A DNA stretch of 64,000 bases from Roseateles sp. XES5 (GCF_020535545.1 NZ_CP084752.1:2507501-2571500), one strand, 5' to 3'; counted from the first letter of the stretch, positions 17,215-27,221 are shown. Numbers and translations: made by a program. Notes: generated by a model not told the origin, from the sequence alone.

Positions 17215-18015
17215 ATGGCTCGCTCAGCTCTTCTCAACGTCATGGTCCAGGCCGCCTTCAAGGCCGGCAAGTCGCTCTCGCGCGATTTCGGCGAAGTGCA
17301 GAACCTGCAGGTCTCGCTCAAGGGGCCGGGCGATTACGTCTCGCAGGCCGACCGCAAAGCCGAGAAGCTGATCCGCGAGGAGCTGCTGAAGGCGCGTCCG
17401 ACCTACAGCTTCCTCGGCGAGGAGTCCGAAGAGATCATCGGCACGGACGGCGCGCATCGCTGGATCGTCGATCCGCTCGACGGCACGACCAACTTCCTGC
17501 ACGGCATTCCGTGCTTCGCCATCTCGATCGCGCTGGAGCGCAATGGCGAGATCGTCGCGGCCGTCGTGCTGAACCCGGCGACGGACGAACTCTTCACCGC
17601 CGAACGCGGCGGCGGCGCCTTCCTCAATGACCGCCGTCTGCGCGTGGCGGCCCGCAAGAACCTGTCGGACGCCGTCATCGGCTGCGGCGTGCCGCATCTT
17701 GGCCGCGGCAACCACGGCAAGTTCCTCATCGAACTGCGCCATGTGATGGGCGAAGTCGCGGGCATGCGCCGCCTCGGTGCCGCCGCACTCGACCTTGCCT
17801 ATGTCGCGGCCGGCCGTTTCGACGGTTTCTGGGAACGCGACCTTTCGGCCTGGGACATGGCGGCCGGCATTCTCCTGATTCGTGAAGCCGGCGGCTATGT
17901 CAGCGATCTCGACGGCGGCACCGCGATGTTCGACACCGGCGCCATCGTCGGCGGCAACGAATATATCCACAAGGCCCTGCGGGAAGTCCTGCACCGCCCG
18001 GTTCCGACGCGCTGA
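17215..18015 (+). CDS. suhB: inositol monophosphatase family protein (SuhB)
   Basis: Magnesium-dependent phosphatase of the inositol monophosphatase family, 266 residues. Metal site visible as E69-E70, D86-P-L-D89-G-T and D of SAWDMAAG near the C terminus. In E. coli SuhB also works in ribosomal RNA antitermination; here the substrate could be inositol phosphate. The ATG (MARSALLN) is supported by AAGGA upstream; in-frame sequence before it overlaps the Sel1-repeat gene and is not used. Followed 109 bases later by the MotA-like gene. Confidence 0.9.
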   Translation: MARSALLNVMVQAAFKAGKSLSRDFGEVQNLQVSLKGPGDYVSQADRKAEKLIREELLKARPTYSFLGEESEEIIGTDGAHRWIVDPLDGTTNFLHGIPCFAISIALERNGEIVAAVVLNPATDELFTAERGGGAFLNDRRLRVAARKNLSDAVIGCGVPHLGRGNHGKFLIELRHVMGEVAGMRRLGAAALDLAYVAAGRFDGFWERDLSAWDMAAGILLIREAGGYVSDLDGGTAMFDTGAIVGGNEYIHKALREVLHRPVPTR

Positions 18016-18124
18016 GGGCTGAGGACGGCGGTGCATTCCCGCGCCGCTGTTACCGCTAAGCCCTTCAATTCGGCGCAATCTTCCTCTAGTCTCCGCCCCG
18101 ACGAGGAAGCGGAGATGCGACGAC

Positions 18125-19201
18125 ATGGCTAAGCTGGCGCTGCCGGGCTGGGGTGGGCCGGCCGAGACGGGGGACGATTACCCCCATAAACTCTCGAGCC
18201 CGATGGCGTTCTTCTGGACGATGGTGATCTTCCTCATCATCGTCGGCTTCGTGGCCGCGATCCTCTTCCGCCAGGCGCAGACGGCGTTCCTCTCCAATCC
18301 CGGCCTCAACGGTCTCATCCTCGGCGTGCTCCTGATCGGCATCCTGCTGGTGTTCAACCACGTTCTGGCGCTGCGGCCGGAAGTGCGCTGGTTCAATTCC
18401 TTCCGCGCGGCGGGCAGCGCCGAGAAGGTGGGACGCGATCCCGTGCTGCTCGCGCCGATGCGCGCGCTGATCGGTCGCCGCCATTCGGTGGCGCTTTCCA
18501 CGGCGACACTGCGCTCGATCCTCGATTCCATCGCGACGCGCCTCGACGAATCCCGCGACACCTCGCGTTATCTCATCGGTCTTCTCGTCTTCCTCGGCCT
18601 GCTCGGCACCTTCTGGGGCCTGCTCGGCACGATCGGCTCGATCAGCACGGTCATCCAGTCGCTGGATGCCGGCGGCGGCACGGCGAACGACATCCTGACC
18701 GCGCTCAAGGAAGGCCTGTCCGCGCCGCTCGAAGGCATGGGCACGGCCTTCTCGACCTCGCTCTTCGGTCTTTCCTCCTCGCTCATCCTCGGCTTCCTCG
18801 ACCTTCAGGCCGGTCGCGCGCAGAATCGCTTCTACACGGAGCTGGAAAACTGGCTCTCATCGGTGACGGATGTCGGTTCCGAACTGCAGCCGGTCGCCGA
18901 TCTGGCGGCGACGTCCTCCACCGATGTACAGGCGCTGGCCGAACAGATTCTGAAGCTTGCGCAGGAAGGCGGCAGCGGCAACCGCTCGACAGCGGCCATG
19001 GCGAGCCTTGCGGAAGGCATCCAGGGTCTCGTCAAGAACATGCGCAGCGAACAGCAGATGCTGCGCGACTGGATCGAGGCGCAGCAGGAGGAAGCGAAAG
19101 CCCTGCGCCGCACGCTCGACCGGCTTGCCGCGCGCTCCGGCGAGAAGGCCGAGCGGGCGGAACGCGCCGCTGAAAAAGCCCAGACGGCCGGGGGCGAATA
19201 G
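18125..19201 (+). CDS. MotA/TolQ/ExbB-type proton channel protein
   Basis: 358-residue inner-membrane protein with three or four membrane segments: about 26-48, 60-78, 150-172 and 205-225, the last two carrying the family pattern LGLLGTFWGLLGTIGSI and EGMGTAFSTSLFGLSSSLILG. The C-terminal 120 residues form a charged coiled coil. It pairs with the next gene, two bases downstream, as a stator-like motor of the TolQR/MotAB class distinct from the Tol-Pal locus elsewhere in the window. What it drives is unknown. Confidence 0.85.
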   Translation: MAKLALPGWGGPAETGDDYPHKLSSPMAFFWTMVIFLIIVGFVAAILFRQAQTAFLSNPGLNGLILGVLLIGILLVFNHVLALRPEVRWFNSFRAAGSAEKVGRDPVLLAPMRALIGRRHSVALSTATLRSILDSIATRLDESRDTSRYLIGLLVFLGLLGTFWGLLGTIGSISTVIQSLDAGGGTANDILTALKEGLSAPLEGMGTAFSTSLFGLSSSLILGFLDLQAGRAQNRFYTELENWLSSVTDVGSELQPVADLAATSSTDVQALAEQILKLAQEGGSGNRSTAAMASLAEGIQGLVKNMRSEQQMLRDWIEAQQEEAKALRRTLDRLAARSGEKAERAERAAEKAQTAGGE

Positions 19202-19203
19202 CC

Positions 19204-20235
19204 ATGGCGCTCGCCCGCAACCGGCGCAGCCAACGCACGGTGGATTACTGGCCGGGCTTCGTCGACGCGCTGTCGACCCTGCTGCTCGCCATCATGTTCC
19301 TGCTCACGGTCTTCGTGCTGGCGCAATTCTTCCTCAGCCGCGAGATTTCCGGCAAGGACGACGTGCTGAACCGGCTGACGAGCCAGATCAACGAACTGAC
19401 GCAGCTGCTGGCGCTGGAAAAGAGCGGCAAGCAGGATCTGGAGGACGCACTCGCCAATCTTCAGGCCTCGCTCGCCCAGTCGGAAAGCGACCGCACGCGT
19501 CTCCAGCAGCTTCTGGACAGCGGCTCCGGCGCTTCGGACGCCGCCAATGCGCGCGTCGCGACGCTGGAAGGCGAACTGGATTCGGAAAAGCAGGTGAGCG
19601 CGCGGGCGATGAGCCAGATCGAGCTCCTGAACCAGCAGATCGCCGCGCTGCGCAGCCAGATCGCCGCCGTCGAGGAGGCGCTGCAGGCCTCCGAGGCCAA
19701 GGACAAGAACTCGCAGGCCAAGATCACCGATCTCGGCCGCCGGCTCAACGTGGCGCTGGCGCAGCGCGTGCAGGAGCTCAACCGCTATCGCTCCGACTTC
19801 TTCGGGCGCCTGCGCGAAATCCTCTCCGACCGCGAGAATATCCGCATCGTCGGCGACCGCTTCGTCTTCCAGTCGGAAGTGCTGTTCCCGTCCGGCGGCA
19901 GCGACCTCAACGAAGCCGGGCAGGCGGAGATGGGCAAGCTTGCGACGGCGCTGCTCGATCTCGCCAAGGAAATTCCCGCCGAGATCAACTGGGTGCTGCG
20001 CGTCGACGGCCATACGGACAACGTGCCGCTGTCCGGCACCGGCCGCTACCGTGACAACTGGGAGCTTTCCTCCGCCCGCGCGACATCGGTGGTGAAATTC
20101 CTGATCTCCCGCGGCGTGCCGGCCAACCGCCTGGTCGCTGCCGGCTTCGGCGAGTTCCAGCCGATCGCCGAAGGCGGCGACGATGCGGCGCGCGCCACCA
20201 ACAGGCGTATCGAGCTGAAGCTGACCGAGAAATAG
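19204..20235 (+). CDS. OmpA/MotB-type peptidoglycan-binding protein
   Basis: 343 residues: one N-terminal membrane helix (TLLLAIMFLLTVFVLAQFFL), a coiled coil of about 130 residues, and a C-terminal OmpA-like domain (DGHTDNVPLSG, then FGEFQPIAEGGDDAARATNRRIE) that binds peptidoglycan. Together with the MotA-like protein encoded immediately upstream it should form a proton-driven complex linking inner membrane to cell wall. The two-base spacing indicates a shared operon. No flagellar genes are near, so it is not a standard MotB. Confidence 0.88.
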   Translation: MALARNRRSQRTVDYWPGFVDALSTLLLAIMFLLTVFVLAQFFLSREISGKDDVLNRLTSQINELTQLLALEKSGKQDLEDALANLQASLAQSESDRTRLQQLLDSGSGASDAANARVATLEGELDSEKQVSARAMSQIELLNQQIAALRSQIAAVEEALQASEAKDKNSQAKITDLGRRLNVALAQRVQELNRYRSDFFGRLREILSDRENIRIVGDRFVFQSEVLFPSGGSDLNEAGQAEMGKLATALLDLAKEIPAEINWVLRVDGHTDNVPLSGTGRYRDNWELSSARATSVVKFLISRGVPANRLVAAGFGEFQPIAEGGDDAARATNRRIELKLTEK

Positions 20236-20391
20236 CCTCGGTCAGCTTCCTCGAGCGATCCCCGCCGACATCCTCAGGCTGCGCGTTCCCGTCATCGCCG
20301 GGGCCTGCGCCGAGGAGCCAAGCAACAGGCAGATCCAAGACCGGACATGAGGGTTCGGGGATGGGACCGGCCGACATTCCATCATGTTGAT

Positions 20392-20413
20392 CTTACGCGC
20401 ACGTACGCGTAAG
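20392..20413. promoter_or_regulatory. palindromic operator-like site upstream of the FAD dehydrogenase
   Basis: Perfect eight-base arms CTTACGCG and CGCGTAAG separated by CACGTA, 30 bases before the GTG start. Size and spacing fit a dimeric repressor such as a TetR-type protein. No regulator gene is adjacent. Confidence 0.5.
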
Positions 20414-20443
20414 TTTTCCCCAAGGACGACGGGAGGCATTGCG

Positions 20444-22087
20444 GTGGATTGTGATCTTCTGGTGATCGGGGCCGGCCTTGCCGGTCTCGTGGCGGCGAGC
20501 GAGGCGGCGGGGCGCGGCCTCAAGGTGATCGTTCTCGACCAGGAGGGCGAGCAAAACCTCGGCGGTCAGGCCTTCTGGTCGCTCGGCGGCCTGTTCTTCG
20601 TCGACAGTCCGGAACAGCGGCGCATGCGCATCCGCGACAATCTCGATCTCGCCCGGCAGGACTGGCTCGGCTCGGCCGGCTTCGACCGGCAGGAGGATTA
20701 CTGGCCGCGCCGCTGGGCGGAGGCCTATCTCGATTTTGCAAGCGGCGAGAAACGCGCTTGGCTGCATGCCATGGGCATGCGCTGGTTTCCCGTCGTCGGC
20801 TGGGCGGAGCGGGGCGGCGGGCTTGCCACCGGCCACGGCAATTCCGTGCCACGCTTTCACGTCACCTGGGGCACCGGCCCCGGCGTGCTCGCCCCCTTCG
20901 TCCGCAGGGCAGAGGACCTGCGGGCATCCGGCGCGCTTGCTTTCCGTTTCCGTCATCGCGTCGACGGGCTCACTGTCGAAAACGGTGCGGTGGTGGGTGC
21001 GCATGGGGCGGTTCTGAAGCCCGATAGCGCGGCGCGGGGCCAATCCACCTCCCGCGACATTGTCGGCGATTTCCGCTTCCGTGCCGGTGCGGTGCTGGTC
21101 TCCTCCGGCGGTATTGGCGGCAATCACGATCTGGTGCGGCAGAGCTGGCCACGCGACCGTCTCGGCGAACCGCCCGGCTTCATGGTCAGCGGCGTGCCCG
21201 CCCATGTCGACGGGCGCATGCTCGCCATTACCCAGCAGGCCGGCGGTTCGCTCATCAATGGCGATCGCATGTGGCATTATACGGAAGGCCTCAGGAACTG
21301 GGATCCGATCTGGCCGGGCCACGGCATCCGCATCCTGCCCGGCCCGTCCTCGCTCTGGCTGGACGCGCGCGGCCGCCGCTTCCCGGCGCCGGCCATGCCC
21401 GGCTTCGATACGCTCTCGACGCTGAAGGCCATCCGCGCGACGGGCCACGATCACAGCTGGTTCATCCTGACCCGGGCGATCATCAAGAAGGAATTCGCCC
21501 TGTCCGGCTCCGAACAGAACCCGGACCTGACGGGCAAGGACATTCCGCTGCTCCTGAAACGGCTCGGCAAGAATCCGCCCGGTCCCGTGCAGGCCTTCAT
21601 GGACAAGGGCGCGGATTTCGTGGTGCGCAACGACCTCGGCGACCTCGTCGCAGCCATGAACGGGCTGACCGACGAACCGCTGCTCGACGTGGCGCAGGTG
21701 CGCGCCGAGGTGGAGGCGCGCGACCGGGAGATCGACAATGCCTTCTCCAAGGATGCACAGGTCACGGCCATCCGCGGGGCGCGCAACTATCTCGGCGACA
21801 AGCTGATGCGCACGGCAAAGCCGCACCGCCTGCTCGATCCGAAGGCCGGGCCGCTGATCGCCGTGCGCCTCAACATCCTGACGCGCAAGACGCTCGGCGG
21901 ATTGCAGACGGATCTTTCCGGCCGCGTGCTGGAACTCTCCGGCCAACCGGTGCCGGGCCTCTATGCGGCGGGCGAGGCGGCCGGCTTCGGCGGCGGAGGG
22001 CTGCATGGCTACAACGCGCTGGAGGGCACGTTCCTCGGCGGTTGCCTTTTCTCGGGCCGCATCGCGGGCAGGGCGGTCGGCGCCTGA
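20444..22087 (+). CDS. FAD-binding dehydrogenase
   Basis: About 547 residues. The N terminus reads DLLVIGAGLAGLVAASEA with the dinucleotide-binding GxGxxG loop and an acidic residue after the second strand (VIVLDQEGE), and the C terminus has the second FAD block GLYAAGEAAGFGGGG. This matches the fumarate reductase/3-ketosteroid-dehydrogenase superfamily (COG3573); substrate unknown. Start is GTG, preceded by GGGAGG seven bases upstream; an ATG 20 codons earlier lies inside the palindrome region and has no such site. Convergent with a TctC-type binding-protein gene. Confidence 0.87.
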   Translation: MDCDLLVIGAGLAGLVAASEAAGRGLKVIVLDQEGEQNLGGQAFWSLGGLFFVDSPEQRRMRIRDNLDLARQDWLGSAGFDRQEDYWPRRWAEAYLDFASGEKRAWLHAMGMRWFPVVGWAERGGGLATGHGNSVPRFHVTWGTGPGVLAPFVRRAEDLRASGALAFRFRHRVDGLTVENGAVVGAHGAVLKPDSAARGQSTSRDIVGDFRFRAGAVLVSSGGIGGNHDLVRQSWPRDRLGEPPGFMVSGVPAHVDGRMLAITQQAGGSLINGDRMWHYTEGLRNWDPIWPGHGIRILPGPSSLWLDARGRRFPAPAMPGFDTLSTLKAIRATGHDHSWFILTRAIIKKEFALSGSEQNPDLTGKDIPLLLKRLGKNPPGPVQAFMDKGADFVVRNDLGDLVAAMNGLTDEPLLDVAQVRAEVEARDREIDNAFSKDAQVTAIRGARNYLGDKLMRTAKPHRLLDPKAGPLIAVRLNILTRKTLGGLQTDLSGRVLELSGQPVPGLYAAGEAAGFGGGGLHGYNALEGTFLGGCLFSGRIAGRAVGA

Positions 22088-22105
22088 GACGCCAACCGCG
22101 TCCGC

Positions 22106-23098
22106 TCAATCCATCTGGATATGGGCGCCTTCGACCACGGGCTTCCACTTGGCAAGCTCCGCCGTCACATGCTTGCCGAGCTCTTCCGGCGTCGAGCCGA
22201 CGATGGTGGCGCTGAACTCCTTCATGCGCTCGGCGACGGCGGGGTCCTTCAGCGCGGTGTTGGCCGCTGCGTTGAGCTTGTCGACCACCTCCCTGGGTGT
22301 GCCGGCCGGGGCGAAGAGCGCATTCCACGTATAGGTCTCGTAGCCGGGAATGCCCGACTCGGCGACCGTCGGCACATCCGGGAAGGACGCGGCGCGCTCC
22401 TTGGTGGTGACGGCGAGCGCGCGCAGCGTGCCGGCCTTGATATGGCCGGAGGAGGAGGGCAGGTTGTCGAACATGATGGGGATCTGGTTGCCGATCACGT
22501 CGTTGAGCGCCGGACCGGACCCCTTATAGGGCACATGCTGCATGCTGACGCCGGCCATGCTCTTGAAGAGTTCACCGGAAAGATGCAGCGGCGTGCCGTT
22601 GCCGGAGGAGGCGTAGCTGTAGCCCTCCGGATCGGCCTTCAGCAGGGCAAGCAGTTCCTCGACGTTCTTGGCCGGCAGCTTCGGATTGACCACCAGCACG
22701 TTCGGCACGATGACGAGCAGGGAGACCGGTGCGAAATCCTTTTCCGCGTCATAGGGCTTGGTCTTGAGGATCAGCGGGTTCAGCGCATGGGTGGCGACGG
22801 TCGCCATCAGGATCGTGTAGCCGTCCGGCTCGGCGCGCGCCACCCGGTCCGCGCCGAGGCTGCCGCCCGCGCCGCCGACATTTTCCACGATGACCTGCTG
22901 GCCGAGATTTTCCGACATCTTCTGCGCGATGATGCGCGCCACGACATCCGTCGAACCGCCGGCCGCGAAGGGCACGACGAGCGTGATGGTGCGGTCGGGG
23001 AATTGCTGGGCGCCTGCGGGCGCGGCGAGCGCCAGCGATGCAAGCACGGTGGCGCCGAGCGCCACGAGGGTCCGGCGGGTGATCGTCGTGAATGCCAC
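22106..23098 (-). CDS. tripartite tricarboxylate transporter receptor (TctC/Bug family)
   Basis: Periplasmic substrate-binding protein of 330 residues: signal peptide with twin basic residues (TTITRRTLVALG) ending APAGAQQ, then the Bug-family pattern FPDRTITLVVPFAAGGSTD and YKGSGPALNDVIGNQI. It should capture a carboxylate for a TctAB permease, but none is encoded nearby, as is usual for orphan Bug proteins. Start is GTG supported by GGAGGAG. It may serve the neighbouring FAD dehydrogenase; that is inference from position. Confidence 0.88.
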   Translation of the reverse strand: MAFTTITRRTLVALGATVLASLALAAPAGAQQFPDRTITLVVPFAAGGSTDVVARIIAQKMSENLGQQVIVENVGGAGGSLGADRVARAEPDGYTILMATVATHALNPLILKTKPYDAEKDFAPVSLLVIVPNVLVVNPKLPAKNVEELLALLKADPEGYSYASSGNGTPLHLSGELFKSMAGVSMQHVPYKGSGPALNDVIGNQIPIMFDNLPSSSGHIKAGTLRALAVTTKERAASFPDVPTVAESGIPGYETYTWNALFAPAGTPREVVDKLNAAANTALKDPAVAERMKEFSATIVGSTPEELGKHVTAELAKWKPVVEGAHIQMD

Positions 23099-23175
23099 GG
23101 TGTTCTCCTCCTGAGGTGACATGAAGTCCGCCTCCTCAGGATAGGGCGCCGGCCCCGCGCGACAAGGGCGGCCGG

Positions 23176-24999
<1,824 letters not shown>

Positions 25000-25189
25000 A
25001 CCCCCGTTTCCAGTGCCTTGCGGCACGAATTGTCTTTCGGCACTTGTTATCCAGGCGGCCTTCATGTATAGGCTCGCCATCGAATTGGGAAGCCGTAGGT
25101 CCGACCGACCGCGGCTTCATTTACGTCTTTGGCCCCGCTGTCGCAATCCGTTGCGACAATTGGCCCCCGGAACAAGCAGGAAGAGTGTC

Positions 25190-25411
25190 ATGAAGGCTGA
25201 TATCCATCCCGACTACCACATCATCAAGGTCGTGATGACCGACGGCACCGAGTACGAAACCCGCTCGACCTGGGGTTCGGAAGGCGCGACGATGAACCTC
25301 GAAATCGACCCGAAGTCCCACCCGGCCTGGACCGGCGGCAACCAGCAGATGCTGGACCGCGGCGGCCGCGTTTCCAAGTTCAAGAAGCGCTTCGAAGGCC
25401 TCGGCCTCTAA
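25190..25411 (+). CDS. rpmE: 50S ribosomal protein L31, zinc-less form
   Basis: 73-residue L31 that opens [10 protein letters not shown] and ends with [13 protein letters not shown], matching type A L31. The four zinc-binding cysteines of the E. coli protein are all absent, so it is a C-minus form; with L36 in this window, both classic zinc ribosomal proteins lack their ribbons. ATG is preceded by AGGAAGAG. A strong terminator follows 28 bases after the stop. Confidence 0.95.
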   Translation: MKADIHPDYHIIKVVMTDGTEYETRSTWGSEGATMNLEIDPKSHPAWTGGNQQMLDRGGRVSKFKKRFEGLGL

Positions 25412-25437
25412 TCTGCTTCATGACGGACTGTTTGAAA

Positions 25438-25465
25438 GACCCGGCTTCGGCCGGGTTTTTTATTG
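25438..25465 (+). terminator. intrinsic terminator of rpmE
   Basis: Stem ACCCGGC/GCCGGGT with TTCG loop and a six-base T-run. The same hairpin appears inverted 60 bases later for the opposing gene. Confidence 0.92.
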
Positions 25466-25499
25466 TCTGTGTTTCGGCCTGGCGCCGCCGGCGACAGGC

Positions 25500-25528
25500 A
25501 ACAAAAAAACCCGGCCGAAGCCGGGTTC
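25500..25528 (-). terminator. intrinsic terminator of rcdA
   Basis: Minus-strand stem ACCCGGC/GCCGGGT with TTCG loop and a seven-base T-run, ending the rcdA transcript. Confidence 0.92.
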
Positions 25529-25552
25529 CCGAAGATGTCCCTGCGCTGCCGT

Positions 25553-26071
25553 TCAGCTGTTGCCGAAGGCGGTCTGCAGCAGGTTGAGCTGGGCCTGGAC
25601 GCTGTTCTGGTTGTCCGGCTGGAAGGTCTGGACGTCCTGCGGGCGGTAGATCTCGCGGTCGAGCAGGGCGATGCGGTTCTGCAGGCGCAGCGAGCGTTCG
25701 ATGAGGTCGCGGAAGGCTTCCGGCAGATCGTTCCAGCCGGGCGCGGTCTTGTCGACATTGAAGCTGTCGAGGCGGACCTTGTTCTTTTCGGAGAGAACCT
25801 GGTCGCGGCTCATCTCGCCATTGTTGACGGCACGCTGCAGCAGCAGCCAGGACGCCATCTGCATCAGACGGGTGGTGAGGCGCATCGATTCTGCCGCATA
25901 AAGGACGGACGCCATGCGGGGCAGCACCTTGGATGCCTGGCGGCCGACGCCGTCAAGATAGCTTGCGGTCTCTTCGACCAGGCCCATGCCCTCAGCGTAC
26001 AGGGACTTGAATTGCGCGGACGACGCAACATGGCCAGCGAAGCTGACGGTATTCAATCCTCTTTCGGACAT
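25553..26071 (-). CDS. rcdA: RcdA, regulator of CtrA degradation (DUF1465)
   Basis: RcdA is a helical adaptor which, with CpdR and PopA in Caulobacter, delivers the master regulator CtrA and other substrates to ClpXP during the cell cycle; it is conserved in alphaproteobacteria. The 172-residue protein matches DUF1465: VSFAGHVASSAQFKSLYAEG at the start, a central three-helix bundle, and a flexible C-terminal tail. Start MSERGLNTV chosen because it matches the family N terminus. Upstream on the non-coding side is a TTAA-N7-TTAA box (a CtrA site by pattern), which would close a feedback loop. Family call is strong; regulation is inferred. Confidence 0.88.
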   Translation of the reverse strand: MSERGLNTVSFAGHVASSAQFKSLYAEGMGLVEETASYLDGVGRQASKVLPRMASVLYAAESMRLTTRLMQMASWLLLQRAVNNGEMSRDQVLSEKNKVRLDSFNVDKTAPGWNDLPEAFRDLIERSLRLQNRIALLDREIYRPQDVQTFQPDNQNSVQAQLNLLQTAFGNS

Positions 26072-26189
26072 GGTTTCATCCCTGTTGAACGCATCACAAT
26101 GCAGGTAACGGCAGGTCGGCCGGTGGTGTTCCAATGGCCGGTCTATGTCGTGAGGATGATGCCATAACCCAATTCGCGCAAGGGTATTC

Positions 26190-26204
26190 TTAAGAAAGGG
26201 TTAA
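26190..26204. promoter_or_regulatory. CtrA-type box upstream of rcdA
   Basis: TTAA, seven bases (GAAAGGG), TTAA, lying 119 bases before the rcdA start codon. It matches the full CtrA consensus spacing. Confidence 0.5.
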
Positions 26205-26252
26205 TCTCCACAATTCTTTCGGGACAGATGTTGTGGAGGGCCGAGAATGAAT

Positions 26253-26356
26253 AAAAAAAGAGCCGCGGAAAGCGGCTCTCAAGGTAAAACAGGGAGAAAA
26301 ATCAGACCGATGTCCCGAAGGACGAGAATGTCTGAAGCCGGAAGGACCGGATAGGC
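26253..26356 (-). ncRNA. candidate small RNA with CtrA-controlled promoter
   Basis: On the minus strand a very strong terminator (AGAGCCGC/GCGGCTCT, loop GGAAA, seven T residues) ends a stretch with no gene. About 100 bases upstream of it are a CtrA box and a TTATTA that could serve as -10, predicting a transcript near 100 nt starting around 26353. The predicted RNA has a second small hairpin around GTCCTTCGGGAC. The 424-base gap between rcdA and the Nudix gene holds nothing else I can support. Size recalls the Rhizobiales small RNA EcpR1, but I cannot test identity. Confidence 0.55.
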
Positions 26357-26375
26357 AAGTAATAACATGTAAGGC

Positions 26376-26391
26376 TTAATGGCCGGTTAAC
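26376..26391 (-). promoter_or_regulatory. CtrA box at the candidate small-RNA promoter
   Basis: Plus-strand TTAA, seven bases (TGGCCGG), TTAAC: a perfect match to the CtrA consensus, placed so that it would overlap the -35 region of the minus-strand transcript. Confidence 0.5.
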
Positions 26392-26495
26392 TCTATTGTC
26401 CATTTGCCGATTCCTGTGCTTTTTCGGCAAAGATGGCGGGAATGCGGCGGCAGCCCGTTTGCCGGGCGACAGGTGATTCGAGAAAGGGGAGATGG

Positions 26496-26936
26496 ATGTC
26501 CTATCTGATGGAACTACGCGGCCTTGTCGGCCGGCGGCTGCTTCTCGTCCCCTCGGTTGCCGCGATCATCCATGACGACGAGGGCCGGCTGCTTCTCCAC
26601 GAGAAGGCGTCGGGTGAGGGGTGGAGCCTGCCCGCCGGAGCCATCGAGCCGGGCGAGACGCCTCAAGAGGCGGTGACACGCGAAGTGCAGGAGGAGACGG
26701 GGCTCGTGGTCACGCCGGTCGGCATTCTCGGCGTCTTCGGCGGGCGCGCGTTTCGCCATATCTATCCGAACGGAGACGAGGTCGAATATGTCGTGACCGT
26801 GTTTCGGTGCGCCGTGGTGGAGGCCGGTGGCCGCTGGACGGATGACGAGACCCGGGCGCTCGGTTACTTCACGCCGGAAACGCTGCCGCCGCTGACGCCG
26901 GCCTATCCCCTTTCGGTGCTCTTTCCCGCGTCATAG
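26496..26936 (+). CDS. Nudix hydrolase
   Basis: 146-residue enzyme of the Nudix family, which cleaves nucleoside diphosphates linked to another group. The Nudix box is visible as GxxxxxExxxxxAxxREvqEETG (GAIEPGETPQEAVTREVQEE). The ATG (MSYLMELRG) has AAAGGGGAG upstream. The stop TAG is formed by the left end of a small repeat element that fills the gap to the DUF1192 gene. Substrate unknown. Confidence 0.88.
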   Translation: MSYLMELRGLVGRRLLLVPSVAAIIHDDEGRLLLHEKASGEGWSLPAGAIEPGETPQEAVTREVQEETGLVVTPVGILGVFGGRAFRHIYPNGDEVEYVVTVFRCAVVEAGGRWTDDETRALGYFTPETLPPLTPAYPLSVLFPAS

Positions 26937-27035
26937 AGCGATTTCCTGTCTCTCGAACCGCCGAACCGCTCGGACGCTTAGCTTGACGCATTTCCGCGCG
27001 GAAAACCGGTGGCCACTTTTCCCGTAAATGCTCTA
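26934..27035. repeat. small palindromic rhizobial-type intergenic repeat
   Basis: About 102 bases bounded by inverted ends TAGAGC(G)ATTT and AAATGCTCTA, with an inner palindrome around TTTCCGCGCGGAAA. The pattern resembles the abundant intergenic repeats of Rhizobiaceae (TAGAGCATTTC type). Its left end supplies the TAG stop of the Nudix gene and its right end, read on the minus strand, the TAG stop of the DUF1192 gene. Confidence 0.7.
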
Positions 27036-27221
27036 GCGGAAGAGGCTTTCCGCCGCCGAACGGCTGGCGCCCTTCCTTGTTTTCTCCGCTTCCAGTCGCT
27101 CGATTTCCGCACGCAGGAGATCAATGCGTGCGGCAAGTTCGTCGACTGAAAGCAGCGATAGGTCGCTGCCGATGTCGTGCGCGGTCTTCTTCTGCGGGCG
27201 GTCGTCGTCGAAGAGGCTCAT
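27033..27221 (-). CDS. DUF1192 family protein
   Basis: 62-residue protein: N-terminal MSLFDDDRPQKK and a helical core SVDELAARIDLLRAEIERLEAEK typical of DUF1192. Probably forms a coiled coil; function unknown. Its ATG overlaps the TGA of the MFS permease gene in an ATGA, so it is translationally coupled to it. The stop lies in the right end of a repeat element. Confidence 0.87.
   Translation of the reverse strand: MSLFDDDRPQKKTAHDIGSDLSLLSVDELAARIDLLRAEIERLEAEKTRKGASRSAAESLFR

Noticed and set aside
26248..26359. Plus-strand 35-codon frame (MNKKRAAES...) behind a GGAGGG
   Set aside because: It runs through the terminator hairpin of the minus-strand candidate RNA and its Arg/Lys/Ser-rich product looks like translated structure; no transcript support.
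26279..26368. Minus-strand 29-codon frame (MLLLAYPVLP...) within the candidate small RNA
   Set aside because: Its ATG lies before the predicted transcription start and it has no ribosome binding site, so I favour a non-coding RNA.
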